DNA of 64,000 nucleotides from Bacteroides eggerthii (lineage in GTDB: Bacteria > Bacteroidota > Bacteroidia > Bacteroidales > Bacteroidaceae): the NCBI RefSeq assembly GCF_025146565.1, contig NZ_CP102258.1, positions 3,566,001-3,630,000 on the forward strand, written 5' to 3'. The notes under the pieces are model-generated. The model was given only the letters and a program-made list of their open reading frames with translations. It was not told the origin of the DNA and ran no database searches. The position numbers were made by a program, and so were the translations under genes. Shown piece after piece: positions 34,778-43,666 of this stretch (positions are counted from its first letter, which is position 1; each line of letters opens with the position of its first letter).

Positions 34778-34999
34778 ATGAAGACCAATAAGAAAGAAAT
34801 CGTGAGGAAATCAGAACTCCTCGCACAGATCAGAGCCGACCTCAAGGCATGGGAGGAGGCCGAACCGGACTTTGACGACAACTACTTCGACGAGTCGGAC
34901 GTGATGTCATACTATGAGTTCCTGACCGACAGATACCGGGACGAGTGGATAATAATTGACGATACCAAGGAAGGAGGAGGCGATGAGGGAACTGTTTGA
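34778..34999 (+). CDS. Small acidic hypothetical protein (73 aa)
   Basis: MKTNKKEIVRKSELLAQIRA then an acidic aromatic half (ADLKAWEEAEPDFDDNYFDE). It overlaps the start of the ATPase gene by 17 bp, so the two are translated together. Function unknown; its charge suggests a small partner of the ATPase. Confidence 0.6.
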   Translation: MKTNKKEIVRKSELLAQIRADLKAWEEAEPDFDDNYFDESDVMSYYEFLTDRYRDEWIIIDDTKEGGGDEGTV

Positions 35000-36680
35000 C
35001 ATCACTCCCCATTCCACAGGTCCGGGTTTCAGAATGGGGCTCAAGACCGGGGAGATAGATGTTCCTGACGAGAGCGGTGGATATATCGTCAGTTCGGGTA
35101 TGGGTTCGGGAAAGACAGAAAGCATAAAGAGCCTTATCCGCCACAAACATGATGAGGGTATCCTATATTGCGTAGATACCAGAGATGAACTGGAAAAGAT
35201 GTTCGGCTGGATAGTGGAGAACCTTGTGGTGGAGGGACTCATGAAAATGGAGGATGTGATGATCATATCCAGTGATCCCGGAAGAGCCGATTTCTTAGGG
35301 CAATATAGGGACAACCCCGAAGTGCTCATGGAAAAGAAAGTGATTCTGATTACCCATGTACGCTTCTGGACGGACCTGATAAACCATTTCCTCATCTATA
35401 AGCCCGGGAAAGAGGTGGACCCGTTTGACGGCGATTTCAGGGCGTTGATGAGAAGGGATGATTTGAGGCGTTATATCATATTCGACGAGACGCCGACCTT
35501 CATCAATCCCTTTGTGGAGTTTGACAGAAGCATACTCGGGATATTCGGAAAGACCGATGAAGACGGTAACATCACCTGCAAGTCCCCTGAAGAGCTGAAC
35601 CGGTATTATGATCTCTTCATCAGGGGCGGAAGGAATGACCTCTTCAATCAGGCCTACAGGATCAACAGGATAAAGCGTGACGTGGTGCTGGGGCTGATTC
35701 CGAAGTATTATGACTCATGGATGATGTCCGATACCGACAAGGTGGGGATTACATTCTATCCGGTTGACCTCTGTCCTGAAGGCATGACGATCTCCACGCA
35801 TATACTCATATTCGAGGGAGCGGGCAATATCCTTTTCAGAGGCTCCACACGCTTCACCCTTCTGGATACTGAAAACAAGTACAATACCGTAACGGAGTTC
35901 AGGAAGATGGATTTCGGACTGTCCAGAAAGTATTTTGACGAGGTGAGGTTTGGTGAGTTCGTCAAGAGGACAAGCAGACTGATAGACAAGCCTTCCCTGA
36001 TTGTATGCTGGAAGGACATAAACGGTGACGATGACGGGCCGGGAAAGTCAGGATATGCGGAACGTTTCAGAAGACTGTTGGTAGCAGAAGGTGTTGGCCC
36101 GGATCTGTTCACCGTCACCTATTATGGAGCGACCGACAACAAGAGCACCAATTCATACAGGGATATTGAACAGATCTTCCTATGCGGTGACTGGAATCTG
36201 CCCAATACCGAATCAGCCAGAATCCGGAGGGCTTATGGTACCACTACTGACTCGCACAGTCAGAAGGACTGGTATTTCTCACAGCTCATAACGAGGATAG
36301 GCATCAGGAAGCATATCGAGGGTGAAGTATATACGGTCTGGTACACGGATGATTTTGACGGGAGGTTCATAGAGAGAATGGACGCCTACTTCAATGAGAA
36401 CAGGGTCATTGGCAGAAAATCCGTATCCAACACTGACTGGGAGAAGAGGCTGGACGGAATGAGGATCAGAAGCAACATTAAAGAGGAGATCAGACTATTG
36501 GCCAGGTATGACAAGGATATGCAGAGGGCTATAACCATGGATAGTGAATATACGAAGGAGGTTACTTTTGCCTATCTGGAAGAGATACTGGGCATAAAGA
36601 GGTCGGCCAGGGAGAGACGTTATTATAGGAAGCTGATTGAAACCCTGGGTAAACTTGGAATCACCCTGGTTATACAATGA
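34983..36680 (+). CDS. P-loop ATPase/helicase-like replication or packaging protein
   Basis: A 565-residue protein. ATG 34983 is preceded by a strong ribosome site (GGAGGAGG), so the longer frame from 34956 is not used. Walker A is SSGMGSGKTES near residue 38 and Walker B is YIIFDETP near residue 170, a DExx-type motif. Later conserved-looking blocks are SLIVCWKDINGDDDGP and ESARIRRAYGT. The arrangement resembles an SF2-type helicase or terminase-like ATPase. No nuclease motif is obvious. Together with the VirE_N protein downstream and the inverted repeats between them, replication of the island is the favoured role. Confidence 0.6.
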   Translation: MRELFDITPHSTGPGFRMGLKTGEIDVPDESGGYIVSSGMGSGKTESIKSLIRHKHDEGILYCVDTRDELEKMFGWIVENLVVEGLMKMEDVMIISSDPGRADFLGQYRDNPEVLMEKKVILITHVRFWTDLINHFLIYKPGKEVDPFDGDFRALMRRDDLRRYIIFDETPTFINPFVEFDRSILGIFGKTDEDGNITCKSPEELNRYYDLFIRGGRNDLFNQAYRINRIKRDVVLGLIPKYYDSWMMSDTDKVGITFYPVDLCPEGMTISTHILIFEGAGNILFRGSTRFTLLDTENKYNTVTEFRKMDFGLSRKYFDEVRFGEFVKRTSRLIDKPSLIVCWKDINGDDDGPGKSGYAERFRRLLVAEGVGPDLFTVTYYGATDNKSTNSYRDIEQIFLCGDWNLPNTESARIRRAYGTTTDSHSQKDWYFSQLITRIGIRKHIEGEVYTVWYTDDFDGRFIERMDAYFNENRVIGRKSVSNTDWEKRLDGMRIRSNIKEEIRLLARYDKDMQRAITMDSEYTKEVTFAYLEEILGIKRSARERRYYRKLIETLGKLGITLVIQ

Positions 36681-36718
36681 TACTTCCGTCCGTATGATAA
36701 GCTAAGACAAATATTTAC

Positions 36719-36779
36719 TTACCCGTACTTTTTTGATGGACATACTAATATATATAGAGAATAAAAAAAGTACGGGTAA
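36719..36779. repeat. Perfect 16-bp inverted repeat with AT-rich loop
   Basis: TTACCCGTACTTTTTT (36719-36734) is the exact complement of AAAAAAGTACGGGTAA (36764-36779). The 29-bp centre is AT-rich. It lies 38 bp after the ATPase stop and could be a bidirectional terminator or part of an origin. Confidence 0.7.
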
Positions 36780-36799
36780 TATAGTAAATGAAGGGGTTA

Positions 36800-37045
36800 T
36801 GGAATAGAGAGTGAAGAAAGAGACCTGCTTCGCGGTCTACCAAAGTGAGAAGAAAAAGATAAACGAAACAAAAAAATATCCTTCTTCTCTCTCACTCTGA
36901 AAGGGTACGAAGTAGCCTCTCTCTTCAATCTTTCATCAACCGTTCCCATAGCTCCTTTACCGAAAAAGAGTGGTTCTTCCCGAGAGACGAAGATACTGAG
37001 AGGACCGGCTTTCTCCCAAAGTAAAGCCAGGTCCGGTCTCTAGGA
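36800..37045. other. Structure-rich purine/pyrimidine segment, candidate origin or leader RNA
   Basis: No ORF. A hairpin AGACC-TGCTTCGC-GGTCT lies near 36821. A long GA-rich/CT-rich inverted repeat (AGTGAGAAGAA near 36845 against TTCTTCTCTCTCACT near 36882) and a second one (GAGGACCGGCTTT near 36998 against AAAGCCAGGTCC near 37023) follow. It ends 47 bp before the VirE_N gene. Confidence 0.4.
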
Positions 37046-37091
37046 AGGTTCACGATACAATAAAGCAAATAACTAATAAAAATCCAATAAT

Positions 37092-38114
37092 ATGATAAAC
37101 AAGAACATAAGCTACTACCACAACTCAAGTGATTCAAGAAGCAGGATCTATTATAATTTCGACCATATCCTTGAACTTATAGCATCCGACACAAAACTCT
37201 CCAGGCAAACGGATATAGTGAGGATGCAGACGACAGAGAAGGCTTACAAGGAAGAGAAACACAGACTCCCCATGATAGCACCTTCCGGAATATTCGACTA
37301 CAGAAACGATGACCCGACCAACCTGCGCCGATATTCAAATATCCTCGTGCTTGACTTTGATGATTTTAAGTCACATGAGGCGGCAAGTGAATTCAAGGAA
37401 AGACTGATACTATATGCCAACCCTCTCCATCTTTACGCAGTATGGTTCTCTCCGGGTAATAAAGGTGTGAAGGCGGCTATGATCCATGACAACACCAACC
37501 CGGACCACCATTACAATCTTTTTTGGCAGGTGAAGCAAAGATTATATCCGGGGACTGAGGAATTCGATAAGAGTTGTCATAATCTAAGCCGCACGTTCTT
37601 TCTTAGTTCCGATCCTAAAGTCTATGTCAACCCTAAGAAAGACACGTTACTTCCCTACCACTTTGAATATGACCCGTCCATTCCCAAGCCTGCCGTGAAG
37701 AGTTATAATAAGGGTGGTTCAAGCGGTAGTTTCATTCATACGCCGGAAGAGATTGAAAGGAATACAGGTTTTCAGAGGTTATGGAAGGACAAGACTCTCA
37801 TTAACTACGTGGACAAGAGATGGAGAAAAGAGTATCCGGACAGTTATGAAGATGGTAACAGGCACCGTTCAATTCTCTCCAGAGCAAAATGGTTGTGTCT
37901 GTACGGTGTCTTGTATGATGCAGCTCTGGAATATCTCACCGGTACATTCGGCAGGCATGGTATCCCTGAGGATGACATTCGGGGGATGGTAATCAACAAC
38001 TATAATGCCAACCGTGAAAGTTTTGGTGCCTCAAGGATGGAGCTGTATGGCAAGAAGGAGCAGGGAGTGGTGTACAGGAATCAGAAGTTGAGGGAGAATA
38101 CGCCGTTCAATTAG
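37092..38114 (+). CDS. VirE_N/BT4734-like replication protein
   Basis: A 340-residue protein. The N-terminal half has the BT4734/BF3469-type core seen at the start of Bacteroides phage and element primases: LRRYSNILVLDFDDFKSHEA, YAVWFSPGNKGVKAAM and the C-proximal LSRTFFLSSDPKVYVNP. The acidic LDFDDF motif fits a primase-like metal site. The C-terminal half (RSILSRAKWLCLYGVLYDAA) is helical and may be a primase C-terminal or DNA-binding domain. Usually this domain is fused to a DUF3987 helicase; here it stands alone, with a separate P-loop ATPase upstream. A terminator follows at 38130. Confidence 0.75.
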   Translation: MINKNISYYHNSSDSRSRIYYNFDHILELIASDTKLSRQTDIVRMQTTEKAYKEEKHRLPMIAPSGIFDYRNDDPTNLRRYSNILVLDFDDFKSHEAASEFKERLILYANPLHLYAVWFSPGNKGVKAAMIHDNTNPDHHYNLFWQVKQRLYPGTEEFDKSCHNLSRTFFLSSDPKVYVNPKKDTLLPYHFEYDPSIPKPAVKSYNKGGSSGSFIHTPEEIERNTGFQRLWKDKTLINYVDKRWRKEYPDSYEDGNRHRSILSRAKWLCLYGVLYDAALEYLTGTFGRHGIPEDDIRGMVINNYNANRESFGASRMELYGKKEQGVVYRNQKLRENTPFN

Positions 38115-38129
38115 ATCCGGGAGGTAAAA

Positions 38130-38165
38130 GAGGTAAGTTTATGATGGCTTGCCTCTTATTTTTTC
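38130..38165 (+). terminator. Terminator of the VirE_N gene
   Basis: GAGGTAAG (38130-38137) pairs with CTTGCCTC (38148-38155), then TTATTTTTT. Confidence 0.7.
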
Positions 38166-38184
38166 TCATAATTCATCTCTTCCG

Positions 38185-38216
38185 TCTTGAATATTCCATC
38201 ATAATCCTTACCTTTG
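38185..38216 (+). promoter_or_regulatory. Promoter of the Rpn nuclease gene
   Basis: TCTTG (38185-38189), a 19-bp spacer and TACCTTTG (38209-38216) form a good Bacteroides -33/-7 pair. Confidence 0.6.
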
Positions 38217-38289
38217 TAATTGTTGTACCCGGCTGTGAGGTTTTGTCTTACGCAGGGTTTGGTCTTAAAACGGTAAAAAAGAGGAATCA

Positions 38290-39162
38290 ATGGGAACAGA
38301 AGGCATACAGGACAGATATGTAAATCCATATACAGACTTTGGATTCAAGCTGCTTTTCGGTACGGCTATGAACAAGGAGCTTTTGATCAGCTTCCTGAAT
38401 GCCCTATTGTTCGGTGAGGAGGTGATTAAGGACGTGACCTATCTCAACGCGGAGCATCTCGGAACTCAGGAGTATGACCGTCGGGCTGTATTTGATGTCT
38501 ATTGTGAAAATGAGAAAGGTGAGAAATTCCTTGTCGAGATGCAGCGTGGCGAGCAGCAGTTCTTCAAGGACCGCAGCGTTTTCTACTCCACCTTTCCTAT
38601 CCGTGAGCAGGCGAGGCGTGGCGAGTGGGATTATGAGCTGAAGGCTGTCTATGTGGTCGGTATCCTGAACTTCTCCTTTGACCCGTCTGATACCGAGTAC
38701 TTCCATCATGAGGTTAAACTTGTCGATCTCTACACAAAGAAAGTCTTTTATGACAAGCTTACCTTCGTTTACCTTGAGATGCCCAAATTCAACAAGACCG
38801 AGGATGAGCTTGAGACGATGTTTGACAAGTGGCTTTTCGTGCTCCGTAACCTCTCCTCGCTTCTTGAACGTCCCAGATCCTTGCAGAACAGGGTGTTTGA
38901 CCGCCTCTTTGAAGCTGCCGAGATAGCGAAATTCACCAAGACCGAGCTGAGTGAGTATTGGGACAGCCTCAAGAATTTCAGGGATTGGTATAGTGTGATA
39001 TCAACGGCCGAGAAGAAAGGCAGGGAAGAAGGAAAAACAGAAGGTCGTATTGAAGAAAAAAGAGAGAATGCCCGTAACCTTAAAAGATTGGGCGTGGCTG
39101 TCGATATCATATCCCAGGCTACAGGATTGACACCGGAAGAGGTGGAGCAAATTCCAACCTGA
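38290..39162 (+). CDS. Rpn family PD-(D/E)XK nuclease (recombination-promoting)
   Basis: A 290-residue protein with the Rpn/transposase_31-type N-terminus VNPYTDFGFKLLFGT and NKELLISFLNALL. The nuclease core is FDVYCEN-EKGEKFLVEMQR, the D-x(n)-E-x-Q pattern of PD-(D/E)XK enzymes. A repetitive charged segment (EGKTEGRIEEKREN) precedes a C-terminal helix ending EEVEQIPT, usual for these proteins. Rpn proteins nick or cut DNA and raise RecA-independent recombination; some act in phage defence. The gene has its own promoter. It stands convergent to the LRR gene. Confidence 0.85.
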   Translation: MGTEGIQDRYVNPYTDFGFKLLFGTAMNKELLISFLNALLFGEEVIKDVTYLNAEHLGTQEYDRRAVFDVYCENEKGEKFLVEMQRGEQQFFKDRSVFYSTFPIREQARRGEWDYELKAVYVVGILNFSFDPSDTEYFHHEVKLVDLYTKKVFYDKLTFVYLEMPKFNKTEDELETMFDKWLFVLRNLSSLLERPRSLQNRVFDRLFEAAEIAKFTKTELSEYWDSLKNFRDWYSVISTAEKKGREEGKTEGRIEEKRENARNLKRLGVAVDIISQATGLTPEEVEQIPT

Positions 39163-39190
39163 TCCGTTGTGTTATACCGGAAAAAATAAT

Positions 39191-39217
39191 CCCGTCCCAC
39201 CTTACCGGCAAGACGGG
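39191..39217 (-). terminator. Terminator of the LRR gene
   Basis: CCCGTC/GACGGG stem; on the minus strand it is followed by ATTATTTTTT. It lies 35 bp past the LRR stop at 39253. Confidence 0.65.
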
Positions 39218-39252
39218 AATTGTCAAGTAAACATTATGCTCCAATAAGGTTT

Positions 39253-39873
39253 CTATAGGGGCTTCACTTTTCCCTTTAGCCCCCACGGAAGCCTATATTT
39301 GATTCTTCTTTCATACCCTCGCTTAACGAAAATAGTTTTCAGACTGTTGCTTTGCCAAAAGGCATATTTCCCGATACTGCTTATTGAAGGCGGTATATAA
39401 ATACGGGCAAGTCCAGAACAGTATTGAAAAGTCAGATTATCTATCCTCGTAACTCCATCCGGTATGATTACCTCCTCTATCTCAGCATTTATCGCGAAAG
39501 CGCCTGCACCTATGTTTTTCAGGCCAGCCGGCAAATCCATTTTTTTCAGTCGGCATCTGTTGAAAGCCCACTCCCCAATGTTTTCTATATACTCGGAGAA
39601 GTGTATGGCCTTTAGGTTTTCACACCCAAAGAAAGCGAGGCTGCCTATGGAATTGACCTGTGAAGTGGACATATCTACTGATTCTATTATGGTACAATTA
39701 AGGAAAGCGCCGTTCTTAATATGGACTGTTTCCGGTATTACTTTGTAATCACTGACGGTACACGACCTTCCATCGGCCAGTATCAGTGCTCCTGTCGGTT
39801 CAATCACATACACCACTCCATATAGCGAGAGGTGCTTTTCAATTTCTTTTTTTAATAGTGAACACATAAGCAT
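39253..39873 (-). CDS. BspA-type leucine-rich repeat protein (LRR_5)
   Basis: A protein of about 206 residues with at least five BspA-like repeats: IKNGAFLNCTIIESVDM, IGSLAFFGCENLKAIHF, IGEWAFNRCRLKKMDLP, IGAGAFAINAEIEEVIIP and IDNLTFQYCSGLARIYIP. No signal peptide, so probably cytoplasmic, unlike many BspA proteins. Start ATG 39873 is preferred to the longer frame at 39921. A protein-protein interaction role is likely. It is the last gene of the minus-strand cluster. Confidence 0.8.
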   Translation of the reverse strand: MLMCSLLKKEIEKHLSLYGVVYVIEPTGALILADGRSCTVSDYKVIPETVHIKNGAFLNCTIIESVDMSTSQVNSIGSLAFFGCENLKAIHFSEYIENIGEWAFNRCRLKKMDLPAGLKNIGAGAFAINAEIEEVIIPDGVTRIDNLTFQYCSGLARIYIPPSISSIGKYAFWQSNSLKTIFVKRGYERRIKYRLPWGLKGKVKPL

Positions 39874-39976
39874 GATATTTATATTGGTTATTATAGAGAA
39901 GTCTTCCAACCCGATTCCCATGCACCTTATTCCTCTCAGTCGGTTCAGTCATGGTCGGATTGGAAGACTCTGTACA

Positions 39977-40594
39977 CTAATACCTTTTCATATGGGATAA
40001 AGTATCCAAATTGTATATACTTACATAATCAAAATCAAAGCAGACCACCCAAAGGTTATTCCCGGGAAAAGCCATATTCAGTTTTCTGTTAACAAAATCC
40101 AATACATCATGTGAATAACTGTAGTTGTCTGGGTCTAAAAGTTCCTGATAGGAATGGGAATAGTCTGTGTGAGGAAACATAAACTTATGCAAAGTAGCAC
40201 CTTGTGTACCTTTTGGGTAAATGGGATTTCCTCCATTATCATCAAAATCACTGGCATACCGATAGTAAACGGCACCGTCATATTCTACTATATTTTCATA
40301 TGGTTCAAAGAGTTTACTCATAAATTGTTTTTCCTGCCCGTTGCTAAGTAGACGGTAATTCGCATAGTTATCCCATCCGGTTAAAAGGGAGGAGCAGGTA
40401 AAATAATCCAACTTGAATTTGTCATAGAAAAAATACTTGCGTACCACTTTTATGATTTGGGTTGTCATATGATAGACGTATCTGCTTTCATTGTATGGGA
40501 GATGCAGCTTATTGCTGATCTCCTCTAATAAATCCATATTCCCAACTCTTTTCAGAAAACATGGATCCAAATTCTCTATTTTACTATTTTCCAT
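39977..40594 (-). CDS. Hypothetical protein (205 aa), paralogue of the 43.1 kb gene
   Basis: A soluble protein from ATG 40594 (MENSKIENLDPCF). The C-terminal LLDPDNYSYSHDVLDFVNRK, NLWVVCFDFDYVSIYNLDTL matches the corresponding stretch of the protein at 43139-43597 (FDPDRYSYSHDAVDHT, NLWVKALGLDYIDIYNLDRV). The N-terminal half is divergent. The family is not recognised. It lies next to the radical-SAM fusion with a 10-bp gap, so it is likely part of the same unit. Confidence 0.65.
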   Translation of the reverse strand: MENSKIENLDPCFLKRVGNMDLLEEISNKLHLPYNESRYVYHMTTQIIKVVRKYFFYDKFKLDYFTCSSLLTGWDNYANYRLLSNGQEKQFMSKLFEPYENIVEYDGAVYYRYASDFDDNGGNPIYPKGTQGATLHKFMFPHTDYSHSYQELLDPDNYSYSHDVLDFVNRKLNMAFPGNNLWVVCFDFDYVSIYNLDTLSHMKRY

Positions 40595-40604
40595 ATTAAA
40601 AAAA

Positions 40605-42524
40605 TTAATTAAACATATTATAGTCACTCCCCACAAAATTGTCAGGGAGGGTCTTACGGTTGAGTTTAAGCATCTTCACTACGGAATCCTTCAGGTAGAT
40701 CTTAGGTTTTCCCGGCAACCCCAGAAGTTCGTCCACCAGATTACGCACCTCATCCTCCCCATACTCCATATCGCCGGATAGCAGACCGACCATATAGAGG
40801 TCACAGAAGTCCAGTGTCTCCTTAATCACCTGCAACGAAGAGGCCGGATCTATCACCGGTTCGGCACTCACGAAGGTCCGGTAGCCTCTGTCGTGGAGCT
40901 CTTTCATGGTCTTTATACGCTCCTGGTTCGGTGACGAGTTTCCTTCCAGCTCATCATGTCCGGTCAGGGTGAATCCGAAAGCGATATGTTTCTTGCAGAG
41001 TTCCTCATCATAACCCTCCTTGGCAGAGAGAAGACCGAAGAATGGCTCCACGAAATCTGCGCGTTTGGTCAGCAGCCTCACGTTCACGCCGTTTTCCATA
41101 CATATCCTCACAGCCTTGGCCGTCAGTCCCATCGTCTCGGGAAGCAGCGGGTCGGTAGTGAAGCTGAAGAACAGCCAGGACTTTCTCAATTCGTCAAGAC
41201 ACACGGCAAACTCTTTTTTGAACAGCTCCATGGCCTTCTCCTCTTTGCCCTTGAAACAGTTCTTAAGGGTCGGGACGGAAGTGTAGATATCGGCATTGGG
41301 ACTGTCCTGCAGATAGCAGTACTCGCACCCGTTGCTACAGCCCCTATAGAAATTGCAGGACCAGCCGCTGTACTCACCGGCCTTTCCGCTCGGCTGGTAG
41401 ATGGTTTTACCGCGATATTTGTCATTCTTCTTCTTTGCGGGAACAGCCTCACCTGCACTAGCCTCCTCCTTCTTTTCAAGCATGGTATTAAATTCCTCCT
41501 CAGCCTCGAAAGCCTTCCGCTCATAATCGGCCTTCAAGGTCTCGTCTTCAATATCCTTGCTGAACTTGTCCCAGAATCCCTTCAACAGCCTGATTTTCTC
41601 ATCATTGTCCTTCTCACCTGCAACATTCTCTGCATCGGTTCTGTCCAGGGTGGTGAAGAACAGGACCAGCAGGTTCACCATGGCTTCCTTCATGCTGTCA
41701 CCGCACGCGTTATAGATCTCGATGAACATATTGATCGCCGCGCTGTTCCTTACCATCTTCGGGATATCACGCCAGCAGACCCTGAAGGCATGAAGGATAC
41801 GCTCGCCACGGTCTATGTTCTCCTCCACACCTTTCAATACCATGGGGAGTCCCTTGTCGGGAGCTTCCATATACTCCGACAGCATTTTTTTCTTATAGGT
41901 GTCGGAAAGGTTAAGGATGGTGTACGCGTATTTCTCACCCAGCTTCAGTTCCTCCTGCCACTTGACGGCGGTGGTGAGATTGCTTTTCTCATAACCGGTC
42001 TGCGCTGCTATGTAATGTGAGCAGTCCTTCGAGTCCCAGTTACGGTTGTTGGTATTCCTTATACGTATCCAGCGGTCTATAGGAAGGCCACTCTCCACGT
42101 GTCTGAACTTCAGGGGGTGTTTGTAACTCTCATCCTCTGAAAGCAGTTCGAGATGTGCCTGTATCCTATGGACTCCATCCGCAACAAGGAGGGTGGCAGG
42201 AACTTCGGGAGAGTCCTTGGTATATTTCTTATCTCCGTCATTGAGGTCAGTCAGTTTACGTTCCGGATAAGCTTCAAAATATTCCGCTCCCAAGAATATG
42301 GAAACGGGTTCTATACAGCCATCTTTTTTCAGGCTGCTTTTCAGCTTTTTCAGGTGGGGCCCGTTGATCATCCTTCCGAAATCCCTATCGACAACCAGTA
42401 TGAATCCGGCTGACCGGAGTTCCTCGAGTGTTACGGTTCTTTCATCCTCTATCTTTTTCAGGATCTGCTCCATCTTGTCCATAGTTTTTTCTATCAATGT
42501 ATCTTTTTTCCTGTTCATTTTCAT
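40605..42524 (-). CDS. ParB-like/radical SAM fusion protein
   Basis: A 639-residue protein, ATG 42524 (longer frame from 42611 runs through a hairpin). Residues 30-130 resemble the ParB/sulfiredoxin-like fold with the box LLVADGVHRIQAHLE (113-127). A helical part (165-345) and a Lys/Glu/Ala linker (340-370) follow. From 375 a radical SAM domain has C-x3-C-x2-C as CSNGCEYCYL (Cys396, 400, 403) after SGWSCNFYRG. Later SPL-like parts are FSFTTDPLLPETM, VRLLTKRADFV, TLTGHDELEGNSSPNQERIK and TFVSAEPVIDP. It probably binds a 4Fe-4S cluster and SAM; the ParB-like part suggests a DNA or nucleotide substrate. The fusion is unusual and no activity can be named. Confidence 0.8.
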   Translation of the reverse strand: MKMNRKKDTLIEKTMDKMEQILKKIEDERTVTLEELRSAGFILVVDRDFGRMINGPHLKKLKSSLKKDGCIEPVSIFLGAEYFEAYPERKLTDLNDGDKKYTKDSPEVPATLLVADGVHRIQAHLELLSEDESYKHPLKFRHVESGLPIDRWIRIRNTNNRNWDSKDCSHYIAAQTGYEKSNLTTAVKWQEELKLGEKYAYTILNLSDTYKKKMLSEYMEAPDKGLPMVLKGVEENIDRGERILHAFRVCWRDIPKMVRNSAAINMFIEIYNACGDSMKEAMVNLLVLFFTTLDRTDAENVAGEKDNDEKIRLLKGFWDKFSKDIEDETLKADYERKAFEAEEEFNTMLEKKEEASAGEAVPAKKKNDKYRGKTIYQPSGKAGEYSGWSCNFYRGCSNGCEYCYLQDSPNADIYTSVPTLKNCFKGKEEKAMELFKKEFAVCLDELRKSWLFFSFTTDPLLPETMGLTAKAVRICMENGVNVRLLTKRADFVEPFFGLLSAKEGYDEELCKKHIAFGFTLTGHDELEGNSSPNQERIKTMKELHDRGYRTFVSAEPVIDPASSLQVIKETLDFCDLYMVGLLSGDMEYGEDEVRNLVDELLGLPGKPKIYLKDSVVKMLKLNRKTLPDNFVGSDYNMFN

Positions 42525-42550
42525 TGAATATTTAGTTGTTTGATAATATA

Positions 42551-42577
42551 GGGTGGTACCCATCACGATACCACCCC
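42551..42577 (-). terminator. Hairpin between the 42.6 kb gene and the radical SAM gene
   Basis: GGGTGGTA (42551-42558) pairs with TACCACCC (42569-42576). On the minus strand the following bases are only moderately T-rich, so read-through is possible. Confidence 0.45.
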
Positions 42578-42592
42578 GTTTGTTTTCACTTT

Positions 42593-43135
42593 TTAGAAAT
42601 GCATTTGCCACTTCTCTTCATGTTCCTCGTGCTTCCAGAATATTCCGGAATCAAGTACTATATAGGTTCCCCACGAACCGAGAGAGATGAACACATCCGG
42701 ATCGCCGGTCAAAGCCCGGAAGCAGCTGGAAAGATTGTTGTTCAGGGCATCGTAGGGGGCTCTCTTGTTGTCCATCCTTGATACATAGTTCAACAGACTT
42801 ATCTTGTCATAGAGGGATGGTTCATAGCCATAACGCGCCCGGAACATCTCCTCCCAGTCAAGTCCGAAGAGTCTGTTCCCACCGTAGAAGGAAAGCAGCG
42901 TATGGTATCCGTTACCGTAATAATGTCTGGTCCTGCAAAAGTCATATACTCCGACAGTGTAAGATGATCCGCTGCCACAGGTGTTCATCATATGGAAGGC
43001 AAAATCACTGCCGTTCCTGGCCTCGTTATAAAAAGGGAGAAGGGTTGACAGCCACTCTGGAAAAAACACTTCCAGATCGTCTGCAAGGCCGGAGGTTAAT
43101 CGGGAAGCCACCGGCAGACTTTTAATAATATCCAT
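42593..43135 (-). CDS. Hypothetical protein (180 aa)
   Basis: A soluble protein (MDIIKSLPVASRLTSGLADD, FFPEWLSTLLPFYNEARNGS). No recognised domain. It shares a general aromatic-rich character with its neighbours (GNGYHTLLSFYGGNRLFGLD) but is not clearly homologous to them. It starts 3 bp after the stop of the 43.1 kb gene, so the two are translated together. Confidence 0.55.
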   Translation of the reverse strand: MDIIKSLPVASRLTSGLADDLEVFFPEWLSTLLPFYNEARNGSDFAFHMMNTCGSGSSYTVGVYDFCRTRHYYGNGYHTLLSFYGGNRLFGLDWEEMFRARYGYEPSLYDKISLLNYVSRMDNKRAPYDALNNNLSSCFRALTGDPDVFISLGSWGTYIVLDSGIFWKHEEHEEKWQMHF

Positions 43136-43138
43136 AAT

Positions 43139-43597
43139 TCAATATTCTATAATGTTATTTACTCTATCCAGGTTATAGATGTCAATATAATCCAGCCCCA
43201 ATGCTTTTACCCAAAGGTTCATATCCGGAAAAGTGTTCTTGAGTATGAGCGCGGTGTGGTCAACCGCATCATGGCTGTAACTGTATCTGTCCGGATCGAA
43301 AAGAGACGCATAGTTCTCTTCATATGGGGACTGCATGTCATGGAACTGCGGCCATGGAGCACAGAGCTGGAAGACAACACCCATCGGATTAAAAATACCG
43401 GCTTGGGAATGCATATAGGCCTGGAATTCCACCTGGGGACTGCCCATACTTTTCACATAGTTCTCCGATACGATATGGATGACATCAGTATCATGTAATC
43501 TATTACGGCAAGCGTTATATACTGTGATTATAAGTTGCATCATATCAGCAACATATTTCTCTTGGTCTGATATCAGACCTAAATTTATTTTTATCAT
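43139..43597 (-). CDS. Hypothetical protein (about 152 aa)
   Basis: ATG 43597 (MIKINLGLISDQEKYVADMM) is preferred to the longer frame at 43651. The C-terminal DPDRYSYSHDAVDHT and NLWVKALGLDYIDIYNLD match the protein at 39977-40594. No signal peptide or known motif. Confidence 0.55.
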   Translation of the reverse strand: MIKINLGLISDQEKYVADMMQLIITVYNACRNRLHDTDVIHIVSENYVKSMGSPQVEFQAYMHSQAGIFNPMGVVFQLCAPWPQFHDMQSPYEENYASLFDPDRYSYSHDAVDHTALILKNTFPDMNLWVKALGLDYIDIYNLDRVNNIIEY

Positions 43598-43666
43598 TCT
43601 ATTTAAAAATTTAAAAGTTAAAAAAGGGGCACTTCGGTGTATCTCCTCCATGCCCTGTTAATGAAC

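Noticed and set aside
34983..36680. Conjugative coupling protein or FtsK-type ATPase
   Set aside because: There are no membrane segments and no relaxase or Tra neighbours; the DETP Walker B fits a helicase-like ATPase better.
40956..42020. Plus-strand ORF of 354 codons
   Set aside because: Fully antisense to the ParB/radical SAM gene; no start signal or family features.
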